Shown here: in pieces, positions 17,985 to 27,408 of the stretch | Layout of the letters: each line of letters starts with the position of its first letter | Position numbering within the stretch: the stretch's first letter is position 1 | Origin: Halosimplex rubrum | Lineage (GTDB): Archaea; Halobacteriota; Halobacteria; Halobacteriales; Haloarculaceae | Direction of reading: 5' to 3' | Length of the DNA stretch: 64,000 nt | Assembly (NCBI RefSeq): GCF_013415885.1 | Contig: NZ_CP058910.1 | Span: 3,224,001-3,288,000, forward strand | Made by a program: the position numbers and the translations under genes | The notes under the pieces: generated by a model | The model's database searches: none | Told to the model about the DNA's origin: nothing | Seen by the model: only the letters and a program-made list of their open reading frames with translations

Positions 17985-18848
17985 TCACACCTCGACGATC
18001 TCGAAGTCGTACCCCACCCGCTCGCGGACGGTTTCGAGCGCCCCGACGACCCGCCGGACGGTCGCCTCGTCGGCGAACGAAACCCGGCGCGGCGGCCCCT
18101 CGGACGACCCGAAACGGTCGACGGCCCACGTAAACGTCCGCAACGCCGCGCGGAGCGCGCGGCTCGGTTCGCGGCCGACGCGCTCGCCGAGGGGTTCCCA
18201 GTCGACGACGACCTCGCGTCGCTCGCGGTCGACCGCGACACGGCGGACGTGTGCCAGCGACGCGCCCGACCCGGTCTCGAAGCGGATCGCCCGATGGTTT
18301 ACCTCGCCGGCGTCGGCCCAGGTGGCGACCGGTCCGGTCGGGACGACCGCGCACGGGCAGTCGGCGAGGCGCTCGCGCGCGCTGTCGACCAGTTCGGGGG
18401 CCGCGGTCGCGTCGAGTTCGAACCGTTCGTGGTGAGGGACCGACCGGTAGATCGAACGGCCGCCGCGGCGGATCTCGACCGAGGACACGTCCCAGACCCG
18501 CCACCGCGCCTCGCCGAGCGGGCCCTCGGCCTCGGGGTCCGCGACCGTCAGCGCGCGCACCAGCGCGTCGGTGCCCCCGGGAAGCGTCGCCCGCCAGGTA
18601 GGGTCCGCGCCGTCGGTCGCGTCGTCGGGGAGCCGGTCGAACTCGCCGTCGAGGATTCGCTGCGTGCGGGGACTCCGGTCGCTCACGTCGCCGGTCGACA
18701 TCGTCAGGCGCGCCTCGTCGCCGAACTCGCAGGCGACGGCGGCGAGACGCGTGTCCGCCGCGACCGCGTCGGCGGCGTCGCCCCGACAGACCACCTCGTG
18801 GGTCGGCGACCAGTCGGCCTCCGCTTGCGCCCCTCCATCGGTCGTCAT
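17985..18848 (-). CDS. Conserved haloarchaeal hypothetical protein
   Basis: The 287-residue protein has no signal peptide or membrane segment. It contains alternating strands and helices with several Asp/Arg-rich turns (EARLTMSTGDVSDRSPRTQR, PGGTDALVRALTVADPE, REVVVDWEPLGERVG). Two cysteines occur as DCPCAVVPTG. I do not recognise a family with known function. It ends 44 bases before the NUDIX gene starts, so the two could be co-transcribed. The ATG at 18848 was used because the first strand VVCRGDAADA follows soon after. Confidence 0.7.
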   Translation of the reverse strand: MTTDGGAQAEADWSPTHEVVCRGDAADAVAADTRLAAVACEFGDEARLTMSTGDVSDRSPRTQRILDGEFDRLPDDATDGADPTWRATLPGGTDALVRALTVADPEAEGPLGEARWRVWDVSSVEIRRGGRSIYRSVPHHERFELDATAAPELVDSARERLADCPCAVVPTGPVATWADAGEVNHRAIRFETGSGASLAHVRRVAVDRERREVVVDWEPLGERVGREPSRALRAALRTFTWAVDRFGSSEGPPRRVSFADEATVRRVVGALETVRERVGYDFEIVEV

Positions 18849-18967
18849 CGGAGGGCGCTACCGCCGGCCGACCCAAGGGCTTTCGGACGGTGTGAGAGCG
18901 AGTGACGCGCCCGGCGGTCGGTCCGGCCACCGAAACGTTCTCGTCGGCAGCGGCCGCGCCCTCGGGC

Positions 18968-19708
18968 ATGCGAACCATCGATGAAGTCCACATCGTGCCG
19001 CTGGGGTACGAGCACGACCGGATCCTCCGCCCCCTCCGCAAACACGACGCGGACGTGGTCTACCTGCTCGCCGCCGACGGCGAGCACACTCCGCTGACCC
19101 CCTATCAGGAGGCGCTCGTCGAGGAACTCGAAGCCGACGGCCGGACCATCCGCTTCCGCGAGACGACCCTCTCGGACCTGTACGACGTGCTCGCCGTCGT
19201 CACGACGGTCGCCGCCGACCACGACGGCGACGTGGTGCGGGTCAACGTCTCCAGCGGCGGCAAACTCGCCGCCATCGGCAGCGCCATCGCCTGTATGGCC
19301 ACCGACGCCACCGCCTACTACGTCCGCGCCGAGGAACACGTGCCCGACCTCGAGGAGCAGCCGCGCACCCGCGGCATGCGCGACGACGAGGTCCTCCCTT
19401 CCTATCCCATCGAAGCGGTCTCCCGCGACCAGGTCTCCGTGCTCGCCCACCTCGAAGAACGCAACACCGACAGCTACACCGCCAAGAAGTCCGATCTCAT
19501 CGAACACGCCGAGTCGGAGGCGCTCTCCTTTATCGCCGACGCCGACCCCGCCAACGACAAGGCGAAGTTCGCGCTGCTCAACGCCAACATCGTCGACCCG
19601 CTCGTCGACGACGGCTACATCGAAGTCGAGCGCGTCGGCCGACAGAAACAGATCCTGCTGACCGAGACCGGCCAGAACGTCCTCCACGCGTTCCGCCACA
19701 AGCTCTGA
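18968..19708 (+). CDS. HFX_2341-family transcriptional regulator with CARF-like sensor domain
   Basis: The 246-residue protein starts MRTIDEVHIVPLGYEHDRIL. Residues 1-150 form an alpha/beta fold with VYLLAADGEH and GDVVRVNVSSGGKLAAIGSA, where the Ser/Gly loop resembles the ligand pocket of CARF (CRISPR-associated Rossmann) domains. The C-terminal ~90 residues are a winged helix (KFALLNANIVDPLVDDGYIEV, QILLTETGQNVLHAF). The architecture is that of Csa3-like sensors that bind cyclic oligonucleotides, but no cas genes or repeats are in the window. It lies head-to-tail towards the stem-loop region. Confidence 0.78.
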   Translation: MRTIDEVHIVPLGYEHDRILRPLRKHDADVVYLLAADGEHTPLTPYQEALVEELEADGRTIRFRETTLSDLYDVLAVVTTVAADHDGDVVRVNVSSGGKLAAIGSAIACMATDATAYYVRAEEHVPDLEEQPRTRGMRDDEVLPSYPIEAVSRDQVSVLAHLEERNTDSYTAKKSDLIEHAESEALSFIADADPANDKAKFALLNANIVDPLVDDGYIEVERVGRQKQILLTETGQNVLHAFRHKL

Positions 19709-20633
19709 TTCGGCCGTTCGGTCTGCTGGGAGGTTCGTATCGGTACCCGATAGAGTACTATCGATACAACGAGTAACGATAGTATGAATTGTATCGATAC
19801 GATAGATGGTACCGAGATAGAAACTACATACCCGTTCCGCCTACCAGTAGATGCGCGCAGTTCGGTGGGTGCGACGGCCTCCGCGTCGCCCTGTCAGGTC
19901 CCCACCCGCTGACGCTTCGGCTCTCACGCCGCCCCCGACTGCGCCGCTGTCGCATCGCCCGCTGACCGATCCACCTGTGCCTCTGACACGGGGGCGACCA
20001 CCTCCGGTCGCCCCACTCCTGCTTCGACCGTCTTCGTCCGAGTGTTCAGTTCAAGTTGCGAGTGTATGTGTTGGTTCTGGCCGATTCGGTGTGAAAGGAA
20101 GTCGAACGACAGCGACCGGGCCCGACAGCAAGCGCCGAAAGCCCTCGACCCGCTCGCGGTCGCTGTCTCTGAAAATCGGATATTTTCAGGATGACGAGAG
20201 AGCTTCGCTCTCTCGAACCAAGACGGGATATCCGCGCTCTCGGCACCGTCCGCGCGGATAGTCGCCCGCTCAGGCGACCACGCGAACGCGAGCGCGCCTC
20301 GCCCTTTCAGTCCACCAGGCCAGCAACCGCCCAGCCCCGCACAGCACCGCGACAGGCCACGAACCTCCCCAACCGATTCGCTCCTACCGTCGCTCATCCC
20401 TCGCACGGCTATTTCGAGCGGCCCGCCACGAGGCGGGCACGCTCACGGGTCGCTCCGCTCCCCGCTCGCATCGAGGTCTCCCTTCGGTCGACCTCGCACC
20501 GCTCGACAGCGCGCGCCGACTGCAACCGCATCGCAACCGCAACTGCACCGCAACCGCTCACTACATTACCTGTACTGAGTATCGATACGGGCGGTTCGAA
20601 GCACCGCGGAAAGTCGGTCGGCGAAAACGGCAG
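19709..20633. repeat. Non-coding array of inverted repeats between convergent genes
   Basis: These 925 bases separate two convergent genes and hold no convincing reading frame. At least seven perfect stem-loops are visible: GACAGCGACC/GGTCGCTGTC (20108-20117, 20158-20167), CTGAAAAT/ATTTTCAG (20169-20176, 20182-20189), GAGAGAGC/GCTCTCTC (20196-20203, 20207-20214), TATCCGCGC/GCGCGGATA (20229-20237, 20252-20260), GTCGCC/GGCGAC (20261-20266, 20273-20278), GCCCGCC/GGCGGGC (20421-20427, 20432-20438) and CGAGGTC/GACCTCG (20472-20478, 20490-20496). The palindrome GTATCGATAC occurs at 19791-19800 and again at 20579-20588, near the two ends. A CGCAACCGCA repeat is near 20520-20560. The region may be a dispersed repeat element or a structured RNA. 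Confidence 0.6.
19741..19814. promoter_or_regulatory. AT-rich cluster of palindromes around GATAG/CTATC motifs
   Basis: This 74-base stretch stands out as AT-rich. CGGTACC (19741-19747) is mirrored by GGTACCG (19808-19814), CGATAG pairs with CTATCG around AGTA (19748-19763), and GTATCGATAC is a perfect palindrome at 19791-19800. The motif CTATCGATAC also occurs at 19758-19767. It resembles an operator or a recombination site, but neither neighbour has its start here, because both genes end towards this region. Confidence 0.4.
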
Positions 20634-21701
20634 TTACAGTTCGACGCGCTCGCCGGACTCGGCGGCCTCGTAGACGGCGTCGATGGCGCGCTGGTCGACG
20701 ATGCCGTGCTCGCCGTCGCCGTGGATGTCCGTGTCGGTCAGGAGGTGGTCGGCGAAGTACTCCAGGGAGCGACGGGTCTCCTCGATGCCGTCGAACTCGG
20801 TGGTGATGGTGGTCTCGCCGCGGGTGATCGTCAGCTCGCGGTCGCCGCTGAGGAAGGCGTCTTCGAGGAGGAGTTCCCCCTCGGTGCCGATGATCCGGAG
20901 GTTGCTGGTCTCCTGGGCGTTCTGACTGGCCGTGCAGGCGGCGACGACGCCGTCGGGGAACTCGACGGTGAAGGCGGCCCGCTCGTCGGGCACCTCGTCG
21001 AAGGCCTCGTGGCCCGACCAGTCCGTCGCGGTGACGGCGACGGGGTCCTCGTCGATGACGAACCGGGTCGTGTTGATGGAGTAGACGCCCAGATCGGTGA
21101 CGGAGGCGCCCGGGCCGGCCATGTCGGGGTCGAGCCGCCACTGGTCGTAGTTGTCGTTGATGTCCAGCAGGGGCTGGGACATGTTGCCGTGGACCATCGC
21201 CACGTCGCCGATGAAGCCGGCGTCGACGAGCTTGCGCATCATGCGGACGGCGGGCTGGACGTGCATCCGGTACTCGACGCCCAGCGTCACGTCCTCGGCG
21301 GCCTCGACGAGCTTCTCGGCGCGCTCGGTGCTGGCCTCCAGGGGCTTCTCGCAGAGGACGTCCTTGTCGAACTCCGCGGCGGCCTCCACGTAGGGGAGGT
21401 GCAGGGCGTTGGGCGTCGCGACGTAGACGGCGTCGTAGGCGTCGGTCGCCTCGCCCGCCTGGAACTCGTCGTAGGTGAGCCCGTGCTCGATGCTCTCGTG
21501 GTCCTCGGCGACGCCCTCGGCCTTCTCGGTCGTCGAGGAGACGACGACGGTCGTCTCCAGGTGGTCCAGCACCTCGGTCGCGGGGATGGCGAACTCCATG
21601 GTCCACCAGCCGAGGCCGACCATCGCGAACCGCACCGTCCCGTCCTCGGCCTGGGGCCAGTCGCGCGCCGTGAAGTCGTCGAGGTACGCCTGTAGATCCA
21701 T
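20634..21701 (-). CDS. gfo6: D-xylose 1-dehydrogenase (NADP+), Gfo/Idh/MocA family (Gfo6-type)
   Basis: The 355-residue protein has an N-terminal Rossmann domain (FAMVGLGWWTMEF near residue 25), the ATPNALHLPYVEAAAE and CEKPLEAS motifs (the EKP lysine is the usual catalytic residue of this family) and a C-terminal substrate domain (GPGASVTDLGVYSINTTRFV). It fits the haloarchaeal xylose dehydrogenase group known from Haloferax and Haloarcula, which oxidises D-xylose to xylonolactone. The start is the ATG at 21701 (MDLQAYLDDF); a start 27 bases upstream gives an unlikely MPVACAHSS. The rest of the pathway lies around 53-57 kb, not adjacent. Confidence 0.82.
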   Translation of the reverse strand: MDLQAYLDDFTARDWPQAEDGTVRFAMVGLGWWTMEFAIPATEVLDHLETTVVVSSTTEKAEGVAEDHESIEHGLTYDEFQAGEATDAYDAVYVATPNALHLPYVEAAAEFDKDVLCEKPLEASTERAEKLVEAAEDVTLGVEYRMHVQPAVRMMRKLVDAGFIGDVAMVHGNMSQPLLDINDNYDQWRLDPDMAGPGASVTDLGVYSINTTRFVIDEDPVAVTATDWSGHEAFDEVPDERAAFTVEFPDGVVAACTASQNAQETSNLRIIGTEGELLLEDAFLSGDRELTITRGETTITTEFDGIEETRRSLEYFADHLLTDTDIHGDGEHGIVDQRAIDAVYEAAESGERVEL

Positions 21702-21908
21702 GGACGAGTGCGCGCACGCGACCGGCATAAGTGATACGAAGGCGCCCGAGACCGGCCGTGTGAGCGGTTCGAGTTCGGTAATTTCGGACAGGTGATGGGG
21801 TCGTTCGGTCCCCTCCGTCCCGCCACCCGGAGCGGTCGCCGGTCTCCTCGGTGTCGGTTCCGGCAGCTGGTCGCTTACAGGTAGTCGACCCGGTCGGGGG
21901 CCGACCGC

Positions 21909-23537
21909 TCACTCGCCGAACTCGGCGGCGACGGCCTCGCGGTCGATCTTGTCGGGACCGCTCGTGGGGAGTTCGTCGACGAACGCGAGGTGGCGGGGGT
22001 GTTTGAACCGGGCCAGGCGGTCGTCGAGGAACGCGCGGAGGTCGTCGAGCGTCGGTTTCTCGGCACCGTCCCGGAGTTCGACGACGGCCCTCCCGACCTG
22101 GCCCCACTGCTCGTCGGGGACGGGGATCACGACGGCGTCGGCCACCGCCGGGTGGTCGACGACCGCGTCCTCGACCGCCGCGGGGTAGACGTTCTCGCCG
22201 CCGCTGACGAACATGTTCTTCTTGCGTCCCTCGATGGAGACGTAGCCCTCGTCGTCGACGCGGGCCAGGTCGCCCGTCGAGACCCACTCGCCGAACGTCT
22301 CGGCGCTCTCCTCGGGGGCGCCCCAGTAGCCGTCGGCCGCGTGGGGCGACCGGAGTTCGAGTTCGCCGATTTCGCCCGCGGGGAGGGTCTGGCCGTCGTC
22401 GTCGACGACGCGCGCGTCGACGTGCGGATCCGCCACGCCGACGGTGTGGGCCTTCTCGCGCGGCCAGTCGTCGGGCATGGCGAAGTTGTTGGGGCCGCAC
22501 TCGGTCAGCCCGTACCCCTGCGAGAGGTCGACGCCGCGGTCCCACCACGCCTCCATGACCGACTCGCGGCAGGGGCCGCCGCCGGACTTGACGAACCGGA
22601 GCGACGACAGGTCCGTCCCGCCCCAGCGGTCGTGTTCGGTCATCATCCGCAACACGGCGGGGACGGCGACGAGGACGCTCGCCGACCGCTCCTCGACGAT
22701 CCCGAGGATCTGGCCGGGGTCGAACTCGCGGTCGATGACGACCGTGCCGCCCATGTGGAAGACCGGGAGCGTGAGGACGTTCCAGCCGCCGGTGTGGAAC
22801 ATCGGGAACACCATCGGCGTCACGTCGTCGTCGCGGAGCCCCCACGCGGTGATCGTGTTGAGGGAGTTCCAGACGAGCGCCTCGTGGGAGAGCACCGTCT
22901 CCTTCGGCGTCCCCGTCGACCCGCCGGTGTGGAGAAAGAGGTGCGGGTCGCCGGCGTCGACGGCGGGGCCGTCGAACGCCGAGCCGTCGTCGGCGAGCAC
23001 CGCGTCGTAGGGTTCCCAGGTGGTCGATCCGCCCGCACGTCCGTCCTCGTCCCCGCGGCTCCCGTCGACCGGCAGCGACAGGATCGGCGCGTCGGCGTCC
23101 CAGGCGTCCCGGTCGGTCGCGCCCCCGACCAGGTCGGCGAACGGTTCCTCGACGACGACGAGCTCCGGGTCGACCGTCGCCAGCAGTTCGGCGAGTTCCG
23201 GCGGGGCCAGCCGGTGGGACAGCGGGGCGAGGACGGCCCCGGTCTTGCCCGTCGCGAAGAACAGATCGACGTACTCCGGACGGTTGCGCGAGACGACGGC
23301 GACGCGGGGGCCGGCGTCGGTCCCGGTATCGGCGGCCGTTCCGGGCTTCGCTCCCGCGTCGCCGTCGTCGCGGACGACGCCGTAGTCGTCCAGCAGTCGC
23401 GCCCAGCGGTTCGCCCGCCGGTCGAGGTCGGCGTAGGTGTACTCGACTCCCGTCGCGGCGTCGACGAGCCCGACCCGCTCGGGCGAGAGCGCCGCGCGCT
23501 TCTCGCTCCAGGCGCCGACCCACTCCGCCTCAGACAT
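21909..23537 (-). CDS. AMP-forming acyl-CoA synthetase
   Basis: The 542-residue enzyme shows the ANL superfamily motifs in order: FLHTGGSTGTPKE near residue 205 (P-loop), YGLTECGPNNF near 345, STGDLARVDDEGYVSIEGRK near 425, and GPDKIDRE near 530 with the catalytic Lys. A long insertion rich in Asp/Ala lies near residues 45-65. It activates a carboxylic acid as AMP ester and then CoA thioester; the chain length is not clear. It overlaps the hydrolase gene upstream by 8 bases, so both are likely in one transcript. Confidence 0.88.
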   Translation of the reverse strand: MSEAEWVGAWSEKRAALSPERVGLVDAATGVEYTYADLDRRANRWARLLDDYGVVRDDGDAGAKPGTAADTGTDAGPRVAVVSRNRPEYVDLFFATGKTGAVLAPLSHRLAPPELAELLATVDPELVVVEEPFADLVGGATDRDAWDADAPILSLPVDGSRGDEDGRAGGSTTWEPYDAVLADDGSAFDGPAVDAGDPHLFLHTGGSTGTPKETVLSHEALVWNSLNTITAWGLRDDDVTPMVFPMFHTGGWNVLTLPVFHMGGTVVIDREFDPGQILGIVEERSASVLVAVPAVLRMMTEHDRWGGTDLSSLRFVKSGGGPCRESVMEAWWDRGVDLSQGYGLTECGPNNFAMPDDWPREKAHTVGVADPHVDARVVDDDGQTLPAGEIGELELRSPHAADGYWGAPEESAETFGEWVSTGDLARVDDEGYVSIEGRKKNMFVSGGENVYPAAVEDAVVDHPAVADAVVIPVPDEQWGQVGRAVVELRDGAEKPTLDDLRAFLDDRLARFKHPRHLAFVDELPTSGPDKIDREAVAAEFGE

Positions 23538-24330
23538 CCTCGACGAACTCCCGGAGTTCGTCGGTGACCCGCTCGTCGCGCTCGACGAAAAAGAGGTGCG
23601 AGCCGCCCTCGACCGCGACGAGTTCCGCGCCGGGGATCCCCTCGGCCAGGAGGCGAGCGTTCTCCGGAGGGAGCACGCGGTCGTCAGTGCCGTGGAGGAC
23701 GAGCGTCGGCAGGTCGATCCCGTCCAGTTCGTCGCCGGCGTCGAAGCCGACGGCCGCCGCGCTCTGCCACTCGTAGGCGTCCGCCGACGGGTCGGTCTCC
23801 AGGCGCCAGTCGACGATCCGGTCGACGACCTCCTGATTCGCCGCCCAGAACTCGTCCGAAAAGGCGGGTTCCATCTTGTGTCGGATCGTCTCACTCGGCC
23901 CGTACTCGTCGGGGACGGCGAGCATCCGCGCCTGCGTCTCCTCGGGGATGGGAACGGCGTCGTCGCCGCCGGGCGTCGTACAGAGCAGGGCGAGCGACTC
24001 GGCGCGGTCGTAGTCGAGGGCGTACCGCTGGGCGATCATCCCGCCGAGGCTCGCGCCGACCAGATGCGTCCGCTCGATCCCCGCGTCGTCGAGGACGGCT
24101 TCGAGGTCTGCGGCCATCTCCGCGACGGTGTAGGGCCCCTCCGGCGCGTCGGAGTCGCCGGTGCCGCGGTTGTCCATGACGACCGTGCGGTACTCCGAAA
24201 GCGCCTCGCGCTGCCAGTTCCACATCCAGGTCCCGTAGGCCAGCCCTTCGAGGAACGTCACCGTCTCGGCCTCGGCGGGCCCCGCCACGTCGTAGGCGAT
24301 CCGGACCTCGTCGTTCGTCGCGTGCGCCAT
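23530..24330 (-). CDS. Alpha/beta hydrolase
   Basis: A 266-residue alpha/beta hydrolase with the nucleophile elbow GASLGG (Ser near residue 97), the Asp of the triad in TLVLHGTDDRVLP and the His in GGSHLFF. The oxyanion-hole region FLEGLAYGTWMWNWQ is in place. It resembles 3-oxoadipate enol-lactonase/haloperoxidase-like enzymes. The ATG at 24330 was chosen; one at 24360 would add ten residues. The gene overlaps the acyl-CoA synthetase start by 8 bases, so the hydrolase may act on an ester or thioester linked to that enzyme. Confidence 0.85.
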   Translation of the reverse strand: MAHATNDEVRIAYDVAGPAEAETVTFLEGLAYGTWMWNWQREALSEYRTVVMDNRGTGDSDAPEGPYTVAEMAADLEAVLDDAGIERTHLVGASLGGMIAQRYALDYDRAESLALLCTTPGGDDAVPIPEETQARMLAVPDEYGPSETIRHKMEPAFSDEFWAANQEVVDRIVDWRLETDPSADAYEWQSAAAVGFDAGDELDGIDLPTLVLHGTDDRVLPPENARLLAEGIPGAELVAVEGGSHLFFVERDERVTDELREFVEDV

Positions 24331-24594
24331 GGCGGAGGTATCGAACGCCCCACCCTTCAACCCGGACGTTCACGTGTGAACCCGGACCCGAAGCGACCGA
24401 ACGCTCGATAGCCCGATCGACCCCGTCGAAATCGACTTTCGAACCGTCTCCACGGACACAATTGCCCAGGGAGGCCGATTCATCATTACAGAATAGGATC
24501 GAGACCGGTTCCGTCCGCGGGCCCGGTCGTCACTTCCCGAATGCGGGGTACTGATCGATTCCACATACACGTTCCTGAGAAATTTCGAATTCCG

Positions 24595-24629
24595 CTAGAG
24601 TTTTACGAATGGCCCTGAGACGGACTGTT
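24595..24629 (+). promoter_or_regulatory. TATA-like promoter of ppc
   Basis: The sequence TAGAGTTTTACGAATGG has an AT-rich core at 24600-24606. It lies about 27 bases in front of the ATG at 24630, as expected for a leaderless haloarchaeal message. The ATG at 24609 falls inside this promoter and is therefore a poor start. Confidence 0.55.
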
Positions 24630-27326
24630 ATGGGATTACATGCCAGAGAGGTCAACCAGGACGTGCGGGAGCTGGGCGAGCTGCTCGGGGAGATAATCCG
24701 GACCCAGCGGTCCGACTCTGCGTTCGAGATAGTCGAACAGATCCGGACGGCCGCGATCGACTACCGGCGCGGCGACGCCGAGGACCGGGCGGCGATCGGC
24801 GAGGCGCTCGACGGGCTCGACCCCGAGGAGCAGGACGTCGTCGCGCGGGCGTTCACGACGTACTTCGAGCTGATCAACCTCGCCGAGGAGCGCCAGCGCG
24901 TCCGGGAGATCCGCGAGGGGAGCCACGAGGGAACGCTCGAGGACGGCGTGCGCGCGGCCGTGGAGGAACTCGCCGAGCGCGACCTCGACGCGGCGACCGT
25001 CGAGCGGGTGCTCGACGACGTGCTGATCCAGCCGACCTTTACCGCTCACCCGACAGAGGCGCGCCGGAAGACCGTCAAGGCGAAGCTCCGGTCGGTCTCG
25101 AACCACCTCGAACGGCTCGACGAGGTGCGGCTGACCCGCGACGAGCAGGCCGACGTGGAGCGCGACCTCGAAGCCGAGGTGACGAGCCTCTGGCAGACCG
25201 CGCAGGTCCGCGAGCGTCGGCCCGACGTGACCGACGAGGCGCTCAACGTCCAGTGGTATCTGGAGAACGTCCTCTTCGAGGTCATCAGCGAGGTGTACGA
25301 CGCGCTCGAACGCGCCGTCGACGACGAGTTCGACGGCGAGGTCGACGTGCCGAAGCTCTACGAGTTCCGCTCGTGGGCCGGGAGCGACCGCGACGGCAAC
25401 CCCTTCGTCACGCCCGAGGTCACGGAGGAGACGCTCGACCGCCAGCAGTCGGCCGCGGTGCCGCTGTACCGCGACCGCCTCAAGACGCTCTCGGGCGTCC
25501 TCAGCCAGGACGCGAGCGGGATCGACACCGGCGAGCGCTTCGACGAGCGACTGGCCGACCACCGCGACCGCCTCCCCGCGGTGGCCCAAGCGGCCCGCGA
25601 ACGCTACCCGGACGAGCCCTACCGGCAGAAGCTCAAGCTGATGCGCGAGAGCGTCCTCCGGGTCGACGACGTCCGCCCTGGCGGCTACGCCGACGAGCGC
25701 GCGTTCCTCGACGACATCGAGGCCATCGCCGAGAGCCTGCGCGCCAACGGCGCGGACGTGATCGCCGAGTCCCACGTCGACCCCCTCTATCGCACCGTCG
25801 ACACCTTCGGGTTCTCGCTGGCGAGCCTCGACCTGCGCGACCACCGCGCGAAACACACGAACGCCATCGCCGAGGCCGTCGACCGCGAGGGCGTCGACTA
25901 CGAGTCCATGGACGAGGACGAGCGCGTCGAGTTCCTCACGGAGGCCGTCCTGCAGGACCCGACCGTGATCGACCTCGCCGACCGCGAGGACCTCTCCGAC
26001 GAGGCCGCCCGCGTGCTCCGGCGGTTCGAGAAGACCGCCGAGTGGCAGGACGACTACGGCGTCGACGCCATCGACACCTACGCCATCAGCTGGTGCGAGG
26101 AACCCAGTCACGTCCTCGAAGTCCTGTTCCTCGCCGACCAGGCCGGCATCGTCGACCTGCCGGGCTACTGCGGGCTGGACGTGGTCCCGCTGCTCGAATC
26201 GAAGTACGCGCTGGACGGCGCGCGCCGCATCATGGGCACGCTGTTCGAGAACGAGGCCTACCAGCAGGCGCTGGACGCCCGCAACGGCGTCCAGGAGATC
26301 ATGCTCGGCTACTCCGACTCCAACAAGGAGAACGGGTTCCTGGCGGCGAACTGGAGCCTCTTCCGCAACCAGCGCCGCCTGGCCGCCATCACCGACGACT
26401 ACGACGTGGAGATGCGGCTGTTCCACGGCCGCGGCGGCTCCATCTCGCGGGGCGGCGGGCCGATGAACGACGCGATGCTCGCGCTGCCCAACGAGACGGT
26501 CTCGGGGCAGATCAAGTTCACCGAGCAGGGCGAGACCATCTCCGAGAAGTACGCCAACCGGCGGATCGCCGAGCGCAACCTCGAACAGATGCTCGACGCG
26601 CAGATCCGCGCCCGGCACAACGCGATGGAAGAGCCCGTCGAGGAGGTGCCCGACGAGTGGGCCGATGCGATGGAGACGGCCGCCGAGGCCGCCCGCGAGG
26701 AGTACGTCGACCTGCTCGAATCCGAGGGGTTCGTCGACTTCTTCGAGACCGCCACGCCGATCACCGTCATCGAGAACCTGAACCTCGGGTCCCGTCCCGC
26801 GTCGCGCTCCGAGGACCGGAGCGTCGACGACCTGCGCGCGATCCCCTGGGTGTTCTCGTGGACGCAGGCCCGCTGTATCCTCCCCGGCTGGTACTCGCTG
26901 GCGACCGGCCTTCAGGCGTATCTCGACGACGGTGGCGACGTCGAGACGCTGCGGGAGATGTACGACGAGTGGCTGTTCTTCCAGACGACGCTGGACAACG
27001 CTGCGCTGGCGCTGGCCCGCTCGGAGATGGAGATCGCCGAGCGCTACGCCGACCTCGCGCCCGACGACCTCCGCGAGACCTTCTTCCCGCGCATCCGCGA
27101 GGAGTACGAGGGCGCCGTCGAACTGGTGAAGACGATCACCGACCGCGACAGCCTGCTGCGCCGCGAGTGGCTCGCGGAGAACCTCGCCCGGCGCAACCCC
27201 TACGTCGACCCGCTCAACCTCCTGCAGGTGCGCCTGCTCGACCAGTCCCACCTCACCGAGGCCGAGGAGCGCACGCTGCGGCTGACGGTCCAGGGCGTCG
27301 CCGCCGGGATGAAGAACACCGGATAG
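24630..27326 (+). CDS. ppc: Phosphoenolpyruvate carboxylase
   Basis: This 898-residue enzyme is of the bacterial type. It shows FTAHPTEARRKTV near residue 137 (catalytic His), WAGSDRDGNPFVT near 250, MLGYSDSNKENGF near 560 and LFHGRGGSISRGGGP near 600, the glycine-rich loop for PEP and bicarbonate. It carboxylates PEP to oxaloacetate for the citrate cycle. I chose the ATG at 24630 (MGLHAREVNQDVREL) from the promoter distance; an ATG at 24609 would add seven residues. It lies in one direction with the stress-protein gene. Confidence 0.95.
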   Translation: MGLHAREVNQDVRELGELLGEIIRTQRSDSAFEIVEQIRTAAIDYRRGDAEDRAAIGEALDGLDPEEQDVVARAFTTYFELINLAEERQRVREIREGSHEGTLEDGVRAAVEELAERDLDAATVERVLDDVLIQPTFTAHPTEARRKTVKAKLRSVSNHLERLDEVRLTRDEQADVERDLEAEVTSLWQTAQVRERRPDVTDEALNVQWYLENVLFEVISEVYDALERAVDDEFDGEVDVPKLYEFRSWAGSDRDGNPFVTPEVTEETLDRQQSAAVPLYRDRLKTLSGVLSQDASGIDTGERFDERLADHRDRLPAVAQAARERYPDEPYRQKLKLMRESVLRVDDVRPGGYADERAFLDDIEAIAESLRANGADVIAESHVDPLYRTVDTFGFSLASLDLRDHRAKHTNAIAEAVDREGVDYESMDEDERVEFLTEAVLQDPTVIDLADREDLSDEAARVLRRFEKTAEWQDDYGVDAIDTYAISWCEEPSHVLEVLFLADQAGIVDLPGYCGLDVVPLLESKYALDGARRIMGTLFENEAYQQALDARNGVQEIMLGYSDSNKENGFLAANWSLFRNQRRLAAITDDYDVEMRLFHGRGGSISRGGGPMNDAMLALPNETVSGQIKFTEQGETISEKYANRRIAERNLEQMLDAQIRARHNAMEEPVEEVPDEWADAMETAAEAAREEYVDLLESEGFVDFFETATPITVIENLNLGSRPASRSEDRSVDDLRAIPWVFSWTQARCILPGWYSLATGLQAYLDDGGDVETLREMYDEWLFFQTTLDNAALALARSEMEIAERYADLAPDDLRETFFPRIREEYEGAVELVKTITDRDSLLRREWLAENLARRNPYVDPLNLLQVRLLDQSHLTEAEERTLRLTVQGVAAGMKNTG

Positions 27327-27408
27327 GGTCGCCTTACTCCCCGTTCGGCGGGGTCGCCGGCGATGAACCGACGAAAGGTGCTTGCCGGACCCCCCAGTCC
27401 GATCCCGT

